Shown: positions 32,448 to 41,510, counted from the first letter of the stretch. The stretch: DNA of 64,000 bases from Prevotella aff. ruminicola Tc2-24 (GCF_900110895.1 NZ_FOIQ01000003.1:310001-374000); one strand, 5' to 3'. Translations and numbers: made by a program. Notes: generated by a model from the letters alone, not told the origin.

Positions 32448-34985
32448 ATGCAACGACTTTATATACTCTTATTGTGCCTTGTCGTCATGAGCGCGAAGGC
32501 ACAGCGACTGACGCACAACTTCCAGAACACCTCGCTCAGTGAGGCACTTATATGGATTGACAACGCTCAAGACAACTACAAGTTGAATTTCATCTTCGAC
32601 GAGCTCGAGGACTTCACCGTAACCACCTCACTGAAGAATACCACAGTGCGCGATGCCGTGCGCCAGGTCTGCGGGTTCTATCCTATGCATCTGACCTTCG
32701 ACGAACAGGACATCTATATCGAATGCACCCAGAAAGCCGATACGAAACTTTCTGGACGTGTCGTAGACGAGAAAGGACAGCCTATACCCTACGCCAGTGT
32801 CGCACTGCTGTCGCTAAGCGACTCGATGTTCCTGACAGGTGGTGTGAGTAACGAGGCAGGCGACTTCGTTATCCCCTGTACTCTGAAGCGCGTCGTTGCC
32901 CGTATCAGCTGTATTGGTTACAAGACCATCGAACAACCATATGATGTTTGTCATATCGGCAAGGTTCGTATGCTTCCAGACCAATACATGGTAAGAGGCG
33001 TAGAGGTGAAGGGATCCAAGCGCATCGTGTACACCTCAGGCAACAACCTGATAGCAAACGTACAGGGTACTGCACTGGAGCTGTTCGGTTCCGCCTCGGA
33101 GATGATCACTCATCTGCCACTGATGATGAGCAACGGCACCATAGCCGGCCATGGGAAACCCGTCATCTACATCAACAATAAAAAGGTACGCGACGAGGCA
33201 GAACTTGAGCGTCTGCGCTCTAACGAGATTCTGACAGCAGAGATCATCACCAATCCCGGATCGGAATACGGTGCGGAGGTTACATCGGTCATTAAGTTGA
33301 AGACCATCAGGCGCACTGGTGAGGGATGGAGCGGTAACTTCAGCGCCGGCTATCATCAGGGAAAGGGAGAGCAGGCCGACGGGAGCATCTCGCTGAACTA
33401 CCGCACCAGGAACGGCATGGACTTCTTCGGCGGGGTAAACATCAGCCATCTCAACCAGTTTCTCTGTGCCACTGCCGACGACCAACTGCAGGCCTCGAGC
33501 ATCTGGGACTATCACCGCGATAATGAAGTCTTCTACCACTTTAACTATTTCTTTGGCAGCTTCGGCTGGAACTGGGACATCAACGACCGTCACTCCGTCG
33601 GTATCAGCTACACGCCATTCAGTTATCTAGGCAATAAGCCCGACCTTCGCGCCAGCGACGAGAAGACCTATCGCGACGGACAACTTGTCGATGGCGGACA
33701 CAGTGAGACGAACACCACCCGCAAGCCTCTGGTAAGCCACAGCATCAACGCCTACTATGCGGGAAGGATCGGCCAGTGGGGCATTGACTTCAATGCCGAC
33801 TATTACAGGGCCCCGTCCGTCTCGGAGATGGAAGGCGGAACAGTAGGCGAACCGATCATCAGCAGCCGTAGCGACGCCATGAACAAACTGGTGGCAGAGA
33901 AGCTGGTCATCAAGGCACCGGTACCCAAAGGGAGCCTGACATTCGGAGAGGAGGTCTCTGGCGTGGACCGTACCTCCGACTTCACACAGAGTGGCTATGC
34001 GGAGGACAACCATATCCGTCAGCAGACCACCACCTGGTCGCTGTTCGCCGACTATTCCATCACGCTGGGCAAGTTCAGTATCAACGCAGGCTTGCGCTGG
34101 CAAAATGAGCTAAACAACTATGACGTCGATGGGCAGCGCAACGATGAGATGAGTCCGGACTACCACATCCTCATCCCCCGCGCATCGGTGACCTATCAGA
34201 CACAGAGATGGAAGCATAAACTGGCATTCTTCACTTCACGTGTCAATCCGCAGTATCAGCTGATGTCGTCAGACATACACTATCGCAGCAAGTACGAATA
34301 CGACATGGGTAACCCACTGCTGAAACCGACCACCAGCCGTCAGCTGTCATGGACCTCGCAATGGAAATGGATCTACGTCGAAGCCTTCTATCAGCATTTG
34401 AAACATGCCATACGATCATTCCAATATGCTTACGACGACACGAACCATCCCGGTGTGATGATGATGGATTATCGCAACTCTCCTAAGCGACAGGTCTATG
34501 GGGTCAACTTGAACTTCTCGCCCAAGATCGGCTTCTGGCAGATGAACTACACCGCAAGCTTGTACTTCGACGATGAGGACCTGAGACCGATGGGTATCAC
34601 CCACGACTGGAACGGTCTTTGCACGGACTTCGTGCTCGACAACTCACTCATGCTCCCGAAATCATGGGCACTGAATATCCAAGGCTGTGTCACACCATAT
34701 CGGAAGTCGGGCTGCTCACAGATCGAGAGTACAGGTTTCCTGAATCTACGTCTGAGCAAGCAGTTCCTGAAGGACAAGAGTCTCAGTGTGGCCGTCACCG
34801 CCAATGACATCCTGCACACGCAGTACAAAGAGATGACAGCCTACGGCGGCATTAACATACGCACCCATTTCCGAGAGTACGATGACACCCGCCGCGTCGG
34901 CATCGATGTCTCATGGAAATTCAATGCCACAAGAAGTCGCTACAAGGGTAGCCACGCTGGTCAGAGCGAACGCGACCGTCTATAA
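32448..34985 (+). CDS. TonB-dependent outer-membrane receptor with STN domain (cassette 1)
   Basis: 845 aa. Signal peptide (MQRLYILLLCLVVMSAKAQ), N-terminal STN domain (~20-95: SLSEALIWIDNAQDNYKLNF, DELEDFTVTTSLKNTTVRDAV), carboxypeptidase-regulatory domain (~98-180: LSGRVVDEKGQPIPYASVAL), plug-like region (~185-285) and a barrel of the outer-membrane beta-barrel family 3 type. The STN domain marks a transducing receptor that signals to a sigma/anti-sigma pair, here the two genes just upstream (9-bp gap). An intrinsic terminator follows. Ligand unknown. It is a paralogue of the 851-aa receptor of cassette 2. Confidence 0.92.
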   Translation: MQRLYILLLCLVVMSAKAQRLTHNFQNTSLSEALIWIDNAQDNYKLNFIFDELEDFTVTTSLKNTTVRDAVRQVCGFYPMHLTFDEQDIYIECTQKADTKLSGRVVDEKGQPIPYASVALLSLSDSMFLTGGVSNEAGDFVIPCTLKRVVARISCIGYKTIEQPYDVCHIGKVRMLPDQYMVRGVEVKGSKRIVYTSGNNLIANVQGTALELFGSASEMITHLPLMMSNGTIAGHGKPVIYINNKKVRDEAELERLRSNEILTAEIITNPGSEYGAEVTSVIKLKTIRRTGEGWSGNFSAGYHQGKGEQADGSISLNYRTRNGMDFFGGVNISHLNQFLCATADDQLQASSIWDYHRDNEVFYHFNYFFGSFGWNWDINDRHSVGISYTPFSYLGNKPDLRASDEKTYRDGQLVDGGHSETNTTRKPLVSHSINAYYAGRIGQWGIDFNADYYRAPSVSEMEGGTVGEPIISSRSDAMNKLVAEKLVIKAPVPKGSLTFGEEVSGVDRTSDFTQSGYAEDNHIRQQTTTWSLFADYSITLGKFSINAGLRWQNELNNYDVDGQRNDEMSPDYHILIPRASVTYQTQRWKHKLAFFTSRVNPQYQLMSSDIHYRSKYEYDMGNPLLKPTTSRQLSWTSQWKWIYVEAFYQHLKHAIRSFQYAYDDTNHPGVMMMDYRNSPKRQVYGVNLNFSPKIGFWQMNYTASLYFDDEDLRPMGITHDWNGLCTDFVLDNSLMLPKSWALNIQGCVTPYRKSGCSQIESTGFLNLRLSKQFLKDKSLSVAVTANDILHTQYKEMTAYGGINIRTHFREYDDTRRVGIDVSWKFNATRSRYKGSHAGQSERDRL

Positions 34986-34991
34986 AAATCC

Positions 34992-35025
34992 AATCCTCGA
35001 ATCTTTCCCGATTCGGGGATTTTTT
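34992..35025 (+). terminator. Intrinsic terminator of ECF cassette 1
   Basis: Stem AATCCTCGAATC / GATTCGGGGATT (one T-G wobble), loop TTTCCC, then TTTTT. Begins 7 bp after the receptor stop. The -7 box of the next cassette (35027-35034) follows directly. Confidence 0.9.
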
Positions 35026-35026
35026 A

Positions 35027-35034
35027 TATCTTTG
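35027..35034 (+). promoter_or_regulatory. Promoter -7 element (TATCTTTG) of ECF cassette 2
   Basis: Plus-strand TATCTTTGC, with its spacer inside the preceding terminator and no clear -33. About 70 nt of leader to the sigma ATG at 35107, containing AAGGG-rich sequence. Confidence 0.5.
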
Positions 35035-35106
35035 CAACAATTTGTTTCTCCAAGGGGTTAGTAAAAACCACCTCAAGGGATATTAGGGATAAAAGAAACC
35101 CATTAC

Positions 35107-35640
35107 ATGACAAGCAAGGACGATTTGAAAGCGCTCTTCATGGAGCATTACGACAGGATGTATCTGCTGGCACGGGTCATGCTGCACGATGACGAGGAGA
35201 GTCGCGACGTAGTGAGCGACGTGTTCGCCCAGATTGCCGAGCGGATGCAGACTGCTGGGCAGGTCCCGGAGACGGACGGCATCGACCTGCGTCCCAAGAC
35301 TGCCAAGAGCTACCTGCTGACCTGTGTGCGGAACCGATGCCTGAAGGTCATCCGTGCCAAACAGGTAAGACTGCGCGCCAGGAAACTTCTGCAACTGGAT
35401 GACGGCATCGAGATGATACCCATCGAGGCACAGACCGATCATCTGACAGAAGTGCTCCGCTACAGCGAACAGACATTCACTCCGCAGACCCTCCACGTGT
35501 TCCGGTTGCGCTATCAGCAACGGAAGAAGTATACGGAGATTGCTTCGGAGCTGCAGATCAGTGAGGTGGCTGTCTACAAGCACCTCGCCCAGGCACTAAA
35601 AAAGATCAAACAGCATTTTTGCCAAGTCACAACACTTTAA
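35107..35640 (+). CDS. ECF RNA polymerase sigma factor (cassette 2)
   Basis: 177 aa. Region 2 (LKALFMEHYDRMYLLARVML, ESRDVVSDVFAQIAERM) and region 4 (TPQTLHVFRLRYQQRKKYTEIASELQISEVAVYKHLAQALKKIKQHF). Same architecture as the cassette 1 sigma factor but clearly diverged, so the two probably read different promoters. A 12-bp gap separates it from its presumed anti-sigma gene, in contrast with the ATGA overlap in cassette 1. Confidence 0.93.
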   Translation: MTSKDDLKALFMEHYDRMYLLARVMLHDDEESRDVVSDVFAQIAERMQTAGQVPETDGIDLRPKTAKSYLLTCVRNRCLKVIRAKQVRLRARKLLQLDDGIEMIPIEAQTDHLTEVLRYSEQTFTPQTLHVFRLRYQQRKKYTEIASELQISEVAVYKHLAQALKKIKQHFCQVTTL

Positions 35641-35652
35641 TCCCTAATAGCG

Positions 35653-36312
35653 ATGGATAAAACAGAAAAACTTCTAAGGATGATGGAACATCCGGAATTG
35701 TATAGCGACGAGGAACTCCGCGAGTTACTCAGCGACGAGGAATGCCAGGAACTCTACGACGCCATGCGTCTCAGTGCAGATGCCTTTGAGATGGAAGATG
35801 CCAGAAAGAAACTGGCCGACGGTCTGAAGGAAGAGGAATGGGCTAGACTCGAAGGAAAGTTGAGCCCCCAGGACTCTAATACGAAGATTCGCCAACTCTT
35901 CAGTTCTACCAAGAAGATCGCGGCCATCTTCATCGGGCTGCTGATGCTCTCAGGCATCGCCTATGCCGCCATTCATCTATGGAGCACCGGTCAGCGCACG
36001 ACATCCACAGAAGAGGAGAGACAGCAGACCGTCGTCACGACAAGCTCCACCTCTATGGAGCACTCGGAAGAGGTTACCGACAGTATCTCGCAGACCCGTA
36101 TCTTCGAGGATACATCCCTCGACGAGATTGTCAACGAGTTGGGCGCCTATTACAAGAAGGAGGTCGATATCCAGAACACCCAGGCACACGAGCTGCGGAT
36201 ATTCTACAAGTGGAACCGTAAGGACAACCTCGAGGAGATTGTCAGCGACCTGAACCACTTCGACCATGTGAACCTCGCCATTGAAGACGACAAACTGATT
36301 GTAAAGCCATGA
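35653..36312 (+). CDS. Short membrane STN/DUF4974-type protein, presumed anti-sigma factor (cassette 2)
   Basis: 219 aa. Acidic, helical cytoplasmic part (~1-80, MMEHPELYSDEELRELLSDE), one TM (~85-108, KKIAAIFIGLLMLSGIAYAA), and a periplasmic DUF4974-like end (~150-219: EDTSLDEIVNELGAYYKKEVDI, KDNLEEIVSDLNHFDHVNLAIEDDKLIVKP). Same plan as the 195-aa protein of cassette 1, without the FecR middle domain. The TM segment is virtually identical in both although flanks differ. Its stop overlaps the receptor gene start by 4 bp (ATGA). Confidence 0.82.
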   Translation: MDKTEKLLRMMEHPELYSDEELRELLSDEECQELYDAMRLSADAFEMEDARKKLADGLKEEEWARLEGKLSPQDSNTKIRQLFSSTKKIAAIFIGLLMLSGIAYAAIHLWSTGQRTTSTEEERQQTVVTTSSTSMEHSEEVTDSISQTRIFEDTSLDEIVNELGAYYKKEVDIQNTQAHELRIFYKWNRKDNLEEIVSDLNHFDHVNLAIEDDKLIVKP

Positions 36313-38864
36313 CAACCATGATGAGAAAGATCTTTTTCCTGCTGTCACTGTGCATAGCAGTCGGCACCATCCATGCCCAGAAGATAACACGTAGCTATCA
36401 GAGAGAGTCACTGAGTCGTGTCCTCGAAGACATCAACGCAGCCACAGGGCAATACGAGATATCATTCGTCTATAACGACCTCGAGGACTTCACCGTCACC
36501 TGCCACTTCGAGCGCCTCAGCCTTGAAGAGGCACTGATGAGGGTCGTGGGCTTCTACCCCGTTCGCATTGTCAAAGACGGCGCCAAGATATTCGTGGAGT
36601 GTACCCACAAGACAGAACGTCACCTGAAAGGACACCTTGTCGACGAGGGCGGACAACCGCTATCCTATGCCAACGTCTCTCTGCTCAATCCCGCCGACTC
36701 CGCCCTTATCGGTGGCGGCGTGACCAACGAGAACGGCGACTTCGTCATTCCCACCGAGGCCTACCGTGTCGTTGTCAAATGCTCCTTCGTGGGTTACAAG
36801 ACCGCCTGGCGCAACTGCGAGGTGGGTGACCTCGGTACGATCCAACTACTACCGGCCCAGTACACCATCAAAGGGGTCACCGTCGAAGGCACACATATCA
36901 TGAACTATGTCGACAAGTCCGTCCATACGTTCTCCCATGAGCAGATCAGACAGGCCCGCCATGTACACGACCTGTTGGAGCATGTGGAAGACCTGAGGAT
37001 CGACCCCCTCAGTAATAAGATCAAGCGTATCGACGGCGGCAACGTGAAGATTCTGCTCAACGGCATCAGCGCCTCGGATATCGACCTCATAGGCATCCCA
37101 GCCAACAAGATCGCCAAGGTGGAATACTACAATATCCCCCCCGCCCGCTATGCCGACGCCGGCACGCTCATCAATGTCATCACAAAGAAACTGGATAATG
37201 GTGTGAATGCAGGTATTGATAGTAGGGCGGCCTTCACGACAGGCTTCACCGACGACGAGGCGTACCTCAACCTCACATCAGGTAACCACCAGTTATCACT
37301 CTCCTACTGGTTCAGTCTCAGGGAATACACCAAACGATTCGGCGAGCGGACGTGCGACTATCTCCTCAACGGAGAGCAGACCCACTATGAGAGTCTTTCG
37401 CGCGATAAGTTCGGCTATAGAGATAACAACCCTGTCATCAAGTACACTTACAACAAGCCCGACGATATAGCCGTGCAGATAACGGCCACCCCGTACTTCA
37501 ATACATATCACGATCATGGTACTAAAGACATCGAGATCCTTTCTGCCAGCACCAGAACGAAAGGCGAAGGAACGTTCAATGGCAAGAGAAACACATTCGG
37601 TCCCAGTCTGAATGTCTATCTTCAGAAGACCCTTCCCAAGAATCAGGAACTCGCCATCGACCTGCTAGGCACCTATTATCACGGTAAGTCTAAGGATGAG
37701 AAGGAGGAGATCGACCTCAGCGACAACAGCAGCCTACTTTCTGACAAGGTAAACCAGAAGAACAAGAAATACTCCTTCATCGGTGAGCTGGCCTACACCA
37801 AGAAGTGGGAACAGGGAAGCCTCAGCCTCGGTTATCGCGGAAGCTTTGGTCGTTCGAAGGCCACCATCAGTAACGTTCTGTCCGACTATGAGGACTATGA
37901 CTACGCCTCGGCCAGCTATCAGCACTATATGTATGCAGAGTATAGCGGCACATGGAAGAAGCTGATGTATCGCATCGGAGCCGGTGCCACGCAGGTGACA
38001 CAGGACAATGACGATGCCCACGACTCCCACTGGCTCTTTACGCCGAAACTCATCCTGAGCACCAACCTCTCAAAGAAGATGAGTCTTCAGTGGGAAACCA
38101 CATCATGGTCATCAATACCGACCATCTCCCAACTCAGCAACAATGCGAGCCTGTTCATCCCCGGTGTCATGAATGTGGGCAATCCATCGCTGAAGAGCTA
38201 CAACAACTACTCGTCGGCACTATACCTCCGATGGAACCTCAGTTGGCTGAATGCCACAATAGGTTTGGGCTATAATTATAGTGACTCGCCCATCAACAAA
38301 TACTATACGGAGCAGGAGATCAATGGAGAGAAATACATTGTTGGAATGATGGAGAATGCCAACTATTCGTCGGACGCAGGTGGATTCGCCCGCCTGAACA
38401 TCAAGCCCTTCAAGAACGACCTGCTGACTATCTATCTGCAAAACGACGTCGTATACCAGACCGTGAGCAGCCCGATCATCGGACAGTATCACCATACGTA
38501 TGCGCCATTCTACTATAGCATCAGATTCAGGAAAGGCTGTTGGGGAGCCAGCTATAGCGGCAAGATTGTGTCGAAGCAACTGTGGGGCTCAACCCTTGAC
38601 GCGGGAGAGAATGTGTCTGACCTCACCGTGTTCTGGCAGAAGAAAGGCTGGCGGATCTATGCCACCGACCTCTGGTTCCTCAGCCGTTCACGGTACTCTT
38701 CCAACAGTCTGCCAACAAGCATCCTGCAAAGTACCAGCAAGACATGGATCAACGACAACAAGTCGATGTTTGTCATTGGCTTCAGTTACGACTTCTCCAG
38801 CGGTAAGAACCTGAAGCTGAACCGCAAGCTGCAGAACAAGGATACCGATACGGGTGCCTTCTAA
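36309..38864 (+). CDS. TonB-dependent outer-membrane receptor with STN domain (cassette 2)
   Basis: 851 aa. Signal peptide (MMRKIFFLLSLCIAVGTIHAQ), STN domain (~25-100: SLSRVLEDINAATGQYEISF, NDLEDFTVTCHFERLSLEEAL), carboxypeptidase-regulatory domain (~103-185: LKGHLVDEGGQPLSYANVSL), plug-like part (~195-300) and a barrel ending in NKDTDTGAF, the C-terminal DTDTG signature shared with the barrel protein at 14104-16146. Presumed signal-transducing transporter for the cassette 2 sigma factor. No intrinsic terminator with a T-run follows; an 87-bp inverted-repeat element lies 106 bp downstream. Confidence 0.92.
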   Translation: MTTMMRKIFFLLSLCIAVGTIHAQKITRSYQRESLSRVLEDINAATGQYEISFVYNDLEDFTVTCHFERLSLEEALMRVVGFYPVRIVKDGAKIFVECTHKTERHLKGHLVDEGGQPLSYANVSLLNPADSALIGGGVTNENGDFVIPTEAYRVVVKCSFVGYKTAWRNCEVGDLGTIQLLPAQYTIKGVTVEGTHIMNYVDKSVHTFSHEQIRQARHVHDLLEHVEDLRIDPLSNKIKRIDGGNVKILLNGISASDIDLIGIPANKIAKVEYYNIPPARYADAGTLINVITKKLDNGVNAGIDSRAAFTTGFTDDEAYLNLTSGNHQLSLSYWFSLREYTKRFGERTCDYLLNGEQTHYESLSRDKFGYRDNNPVIKYTYNKPDDIAVQITATPYFNTYHDHGTKDIEILSASTRTKGEGTFNGKRNTFGPSLNVYLQKTLPKNQELAIDLLGTYYHGKSKDEKEEIDLSDNSSLLSDKVNQKNKKYSFIGELAYTKKWEQGSLSLGYRGSFGRSKATISNVLSDYEDYDYASASYQHYMYAEYSGTWKKLMYRIGAGATQVTQDNDDAHDSHWLFTPKLILSTNLSKKMSLQWETTSWSSIPTISQLSNNASLFIPGVMNVGNPSLKSYNNYSSALYLRWNLSWLNATIGLGYNYSDSPINKYYTEQEINGEKYIVGMMENANYSSDAGGFARLNIKPFKNDLLTIYLQNDVVYQTVSSPIIGQYHHTYAPFYYSIRFRKGCWGASYSGKIVSKQLWGSTLDAGENVSDLTVFWQKKGWRIYATDLWFLSRSRYSSNSLPTSILQSTSKTWINDNKSMFVIGFSYDFSSGKNLKLNRKLQNKDTDTGAF

Positions 38865-39122
38865 CCGAAGGGCACCGCCATATGATAACCCTGCGACATC
38901 GTCTTGATACCAGCCATCCGGAACACGAAAAGACCGGCGCCGGTAACGACGAAGAGACCAGGCCTTAAATAGTAAAACAACTTGTTTTACCTTCGTTAAG
39001 ATAGTCTTTTACCAACAAAGAAGCTATCTCTTTCAAGGTAAAACAAGTTGTTTTACTGTTAAGAAGATTATCTCTTTCTCTTGATACCCCCTACTACATC
39101 ATCGTTATCGATGCTATGTAGG
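38865..39122. other. Convergent intergenic region with an inverted-repeat element
   Basis: 258 bp between two convergent cassettes. The first ~100 bp show nothing recognisable. The rest holds the 87-bp element (38971-39057) and a further partial copy of its inner sequence (AGAAG..TATCTCTTTC) just after it. Confidence 0.7.
38971..39057. repeat. 87-bp MITE-like element with 23-bp perfect terminal inverted repeats
   Basis: Left arm 38971-38993 and right arm 39035-39057 are exact reverse complements over 23 bp. Each arm is itself palindromic (GTAAAACAA-C-TTGTTTTAC), so the element can fold as a long hairpin or a three-way cruciform. The inner part contains AGATAG / CTATCT, continuing the pairing. 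No coding capacity. It could be a bidirectional transcription barrier or a small mobile repeat; no target-site duplication is evident. Confidence 0.75.
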
Positions 39123-40049
39123 TTACTTCTTGAGTCGTTCGATGCTCATCTCAAACAACTGCTGGACGAAATCATCCTTGGTTTTGTTTGTCAGTTTCCG
39201 GATCTCTTTGATGACCAGTTCCTTCTCCGCATCGTCCAGTTCGTCTGCTTTCTTGCAGAGATTGTAGATACGTGATGCATAAACGTTTGCCGCTGTCCCT
39301 TCGGGATTCTTCAGGAAAAGGTTCTTATAGTTATTGAAATTACTCAACCAGTCTCCGAAGACGACGTCGAAGGGGTTACCCACATTACCAACGTCGATAC
39401 TGCGATCTACGGGAGCAGAGGTGATCGAATCCGATGGGGGTGTTGCTGTCAGAACGGAACGTAGTCGGCGCTCAAACAAGAGTCTCGGGTCGTCCACATT
39501 AATCTCTTTGCCATTGACGATGATCTTGCTGATCCTGTGAGCACGGCTCTGCTGGGAGAGCGCATATGTGATGGCCAGGCGGACTTGCGTTCTCTCGCCT
39601 TTCTCCGCCCATTCCAGGGCATAGGCATAGCGATGCTTCTTCTCGGGATCGTCCTTGTCGAGGAAGCAGGCATAGATAAACTCTGAGCCGTCAATCGCTC
39701 CGATAGCCACAGGCTGGCCACCTTCGCCAACTGCCAAGGCAGTATAATTATCGCCGACTTTACTACCAGACCTGACATGATATGCCGAATCCTTGTCTTT
39801 CTCAAAAGCCTTCCGGACATCATTGATACGGCCGAGACCGGTAGCAGTGGATACTGTGAAGTCATAGACATCGGCCTGTTCGATCTTCCTTCCCGTTTCA
39901 GAATCGACTTCCAGACTGTGCTGTGTCTTGATTTCAACCTTCTCTTCGTTCAGCAGTGCATCAAAAGCCTTTTGTATGTTCTGCTGCGCCATCATGGCTG
40001 AAGGCAGTGCCGTCAGCATGGCTGTGAGGATCATGACTTTACTCTTCAT
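39123..40049 (-). CDS. Exported protein of unknown function (third ECF cassette)
   Basis: 308 aa from the ATG at 40049, chosen because it starts a signal peptide (MKSKVMILTAMLTALPSAMMAQ); the frame opens at 40094. The mature part has a mixed alpha/beta look (IQKAFDALLNEEKVEIKTQHS, YDFTVSTATGLGRINDVRKAFEKDKDSAYHV, YTALAVGEGGQPVAIGAIDGSEFIYACFLD) and a lysine-rich helical C-terminus. No enzyme motif recognised. It overlaps the presumed anti-sigma gene by 11 bp and is the last gene of a three-gene operon, so it may be a periplasmic or outer-envelope effector or sensor for that sigma factor. Confidence 0.75.
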   Translation of the reverse strand: MKSKVMILTAMLTALPSAMMAQQNIQKAFDALLNEEKVEIKTQHSLEVDSETGRKIEQADVYDFTVSTATGLGRINDVRKAFEKDKDSAYHVRSGSKVGDNYTALAVGEGGQPVAIGAIDGSEFIYACFLDKDDPEKKHRYAYALEWAEKGERTQVRLAITYALSQQSRAHRISKIIVNGKEINVDDPRLLFERRLRSVLTATPPSDSITSAPVDRSIDVGNVGNPFDVVFGDWLSNFNNYKNLFLKNPEGTAANVYASRIYNLCKKADELDDAEKELVIKEIRKLTNKTKDDFVQQLFEMSIERLKK

Positions 40050-40674
40050 ATGCGTAATAATCTGTTTGTTCGTTAATATATATAATGGTACCATCTTCTT
40101 GTGTTACTGGGATATAGCCGTAGGCGGCAAGCTGTGCCTCGATCACCTCCATCTGGCATTCGGTCAACTGCTGCTCTGCCTCCTGTTGCTCCTTGACAAC
40201 CTGAGCCATCTGGGTGTAGACCTTGTCGTAGTCGTGGATGGTAGGCTGTACCTTACGCAGGCCTTTTTTCTTCGACTGCATCGGCTGCACTTCTTCCTGA
40301 CGCAGAGAGGTCGTGTCGGTTTGCTGTATCGGCGATACCACCGCCGTATCCGTCTGTGCCACCAAAACCTGTTTATCAGGCGAGGCGGTCTGCTCGGACG
40401 GGATGGCCAGATAGAGCACGCCTGCCACGACGGCAGCTGCCACGCTCCAGCCTATCCACCGTCGACTGGCCCTCGACTGGGGTGCCACCGTCTCAGGCGA
40501 GACGGCCGAGGTCTGTTCGATCTCCAGGAACAGTTGCCGATAGTCTTCCCACTCCTGAGGAATGTCTTCGCCCCGGAAGTAGCCTACGAGGATATCCTCC
40601 TCTTCCAGTGTGGTCATGCCGTCCATATATTTGTCCAGCAGACTCTTGATATATGCCTTCGTGTAATGTATCAT
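40039..40674 (-). CDS. Single-TM protein, presumed anti-sigma factor (third ECF cassette)
   Basis: 211 aa. Acidic cytoplasmic N-terminus (~1-70: KAYIKSLLDKYMDGMTTLEEEDIL), one TM (~74-91, WSVAAAVVAGVLYLAI), and a periplasmic Gln/Thr-rich, coiled-coil-prone C-terminus (~140-190, MAQVVKEQQEAEQQLTECQMEVIEAQ). The N-terminal helix pattern resembles sigma-binding regions of Bacteroidota anti-sigma factors. Start overlaps the sigma stop (ATGA). No similarity to the DUF4974-type regulators of the two plus-strand cassettes, and no TonB receptor follows. Confidence 0.7.
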   Translation of the reverse strand: MIHYTKAYIKSLLDKYMDGMTTLEEEDILVGYFRGEDIPQEWEDYRQLFLEIEQTSAVSPETVAPQSRASRRWIGWSVAAAVVAGVLYLAIPSEQTASPDKQVLVAQTDTAVVSPIQQTDTTSLRQEEVQPMQSKKKGLRKVQPTIHDYDKVYTQMAQVVKEQQEAEQQLTECQMEVIEAQLAAYGYIPVTQEDGTIIYINEQTDYYAYEE

Positions 40675-41165
40675 ATCTGGTTCCTCCGTTTGATTTCTTC
40701 TAACATTGTTCGTCGAGCCTTTGCGAGCAGCGTACTGACTGAGGTGATCTCGATGCCCAGCAACGTGGCAAGTTCTTCGTGACTCTTACGCTCCACCTGT
40801 CTCAGATACAGTAAGGTGCGCTGTGTGGTGGGCAGTTGTTGGAGTCGGGCCGTCAGCCACTCGTCGTTCTCCTTGGTTTCCAGTTCCTCGTGCGGACTGG
40901 TATTGAAGCCTACCACGACGGCCTCGTTCAGTGTTTCCGACGGTCGCCGTCGCTGACGGTTCCTTAGCAGGTGTTTCGCCATCAGGACCACTATGGCCTC
41001 CGTCGAACGAAAGCGCTCCAGTTCGTCGTGCATCTGCCACAGACGGAGCATCACATCCTGTGCGATGTCCTCTGCCTCATCTGCGCCCGCCCCATAGTGC
41101 CGACTCACCTCAAGGGCCTTCTGCCGCCACGAGCGGGCTTCTTGTTCGAATGCACTTCTTTCCAT
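40671..41165 (-). CDS. ECF RNA polymerase sigma factor (third cassette)
   Basis: 164 aa. Region 2 (YGAGADEAEDIAQDVMLRLWQMHDELERF) and region 4 (LQQLPTTQRTLLYLRQVERKSHEELATLLGIEITSVSTLLAKARRTM). Region 4 ends without a long tail. Translationally coupled (4-bp overlap) to the 211-aa TM protein. Its promoter was not found in the upstream ~120 bp; sigma auto-regulation would use a non-housekeeping promoter. Confidence 0.9.
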   Translation of the reverse strand: MERSAFEQEARSWRQKALEVSRHYGAGADEAEDIAQDVMLRLWQMHDELERFRSTEAIVVLMAKHLLRNRQRRRPSETLNEAVVVGFNTSPHEELETKENDEWLTARLQQLPTTQRTLLYLRQVERKSHEELATLLGIEITSVSTLLAKARRTMLEEIKRRNQI

Positions 41166-41435
41166 TCTTTACTTACGCTTTACACTTACCAGACACACCG
41201 GTCCATAAAAACCAAACTTTAATTAACTTACCTTAACATATCTACCCTTTCTTCTCTATCATAGACTTAGGAGGGATTATCGGTGTAAAATTACAAAATA
41301 CATTCTATTATACCATTTATTATACCATGGTTTTTAGCTTTTTTATGTTTCTCTGCCGACAGCGACAGGGATGGTGGGCATCATAGAGGAAGGTTCAATA
41401 AATTTGGTACTACCGTTCGGAAAACACCAAATAAA

Positions 41436-41467
41436 TTTGGTTTTTCGCTCACTTATTCGTACCTTTG
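41436..41467 (+). promoter_or_regulatory. metY promoter copy 1 (TTTGG-N19-TACCTTTG)
   Basis: TTTGG 41436-41440, 19-bp spacer, TACCTTTG 41460-41467. The -33 element is the right half of the palindrome, so a repressor there would block it. Leader would be ~105 nt and include copy 2. Confidence 0.75.
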
Positions 41468-41510
41468 AACTTCATTCGAAAGTACTACCGTTCGGAAAAC
41501 ACCAAATAAA

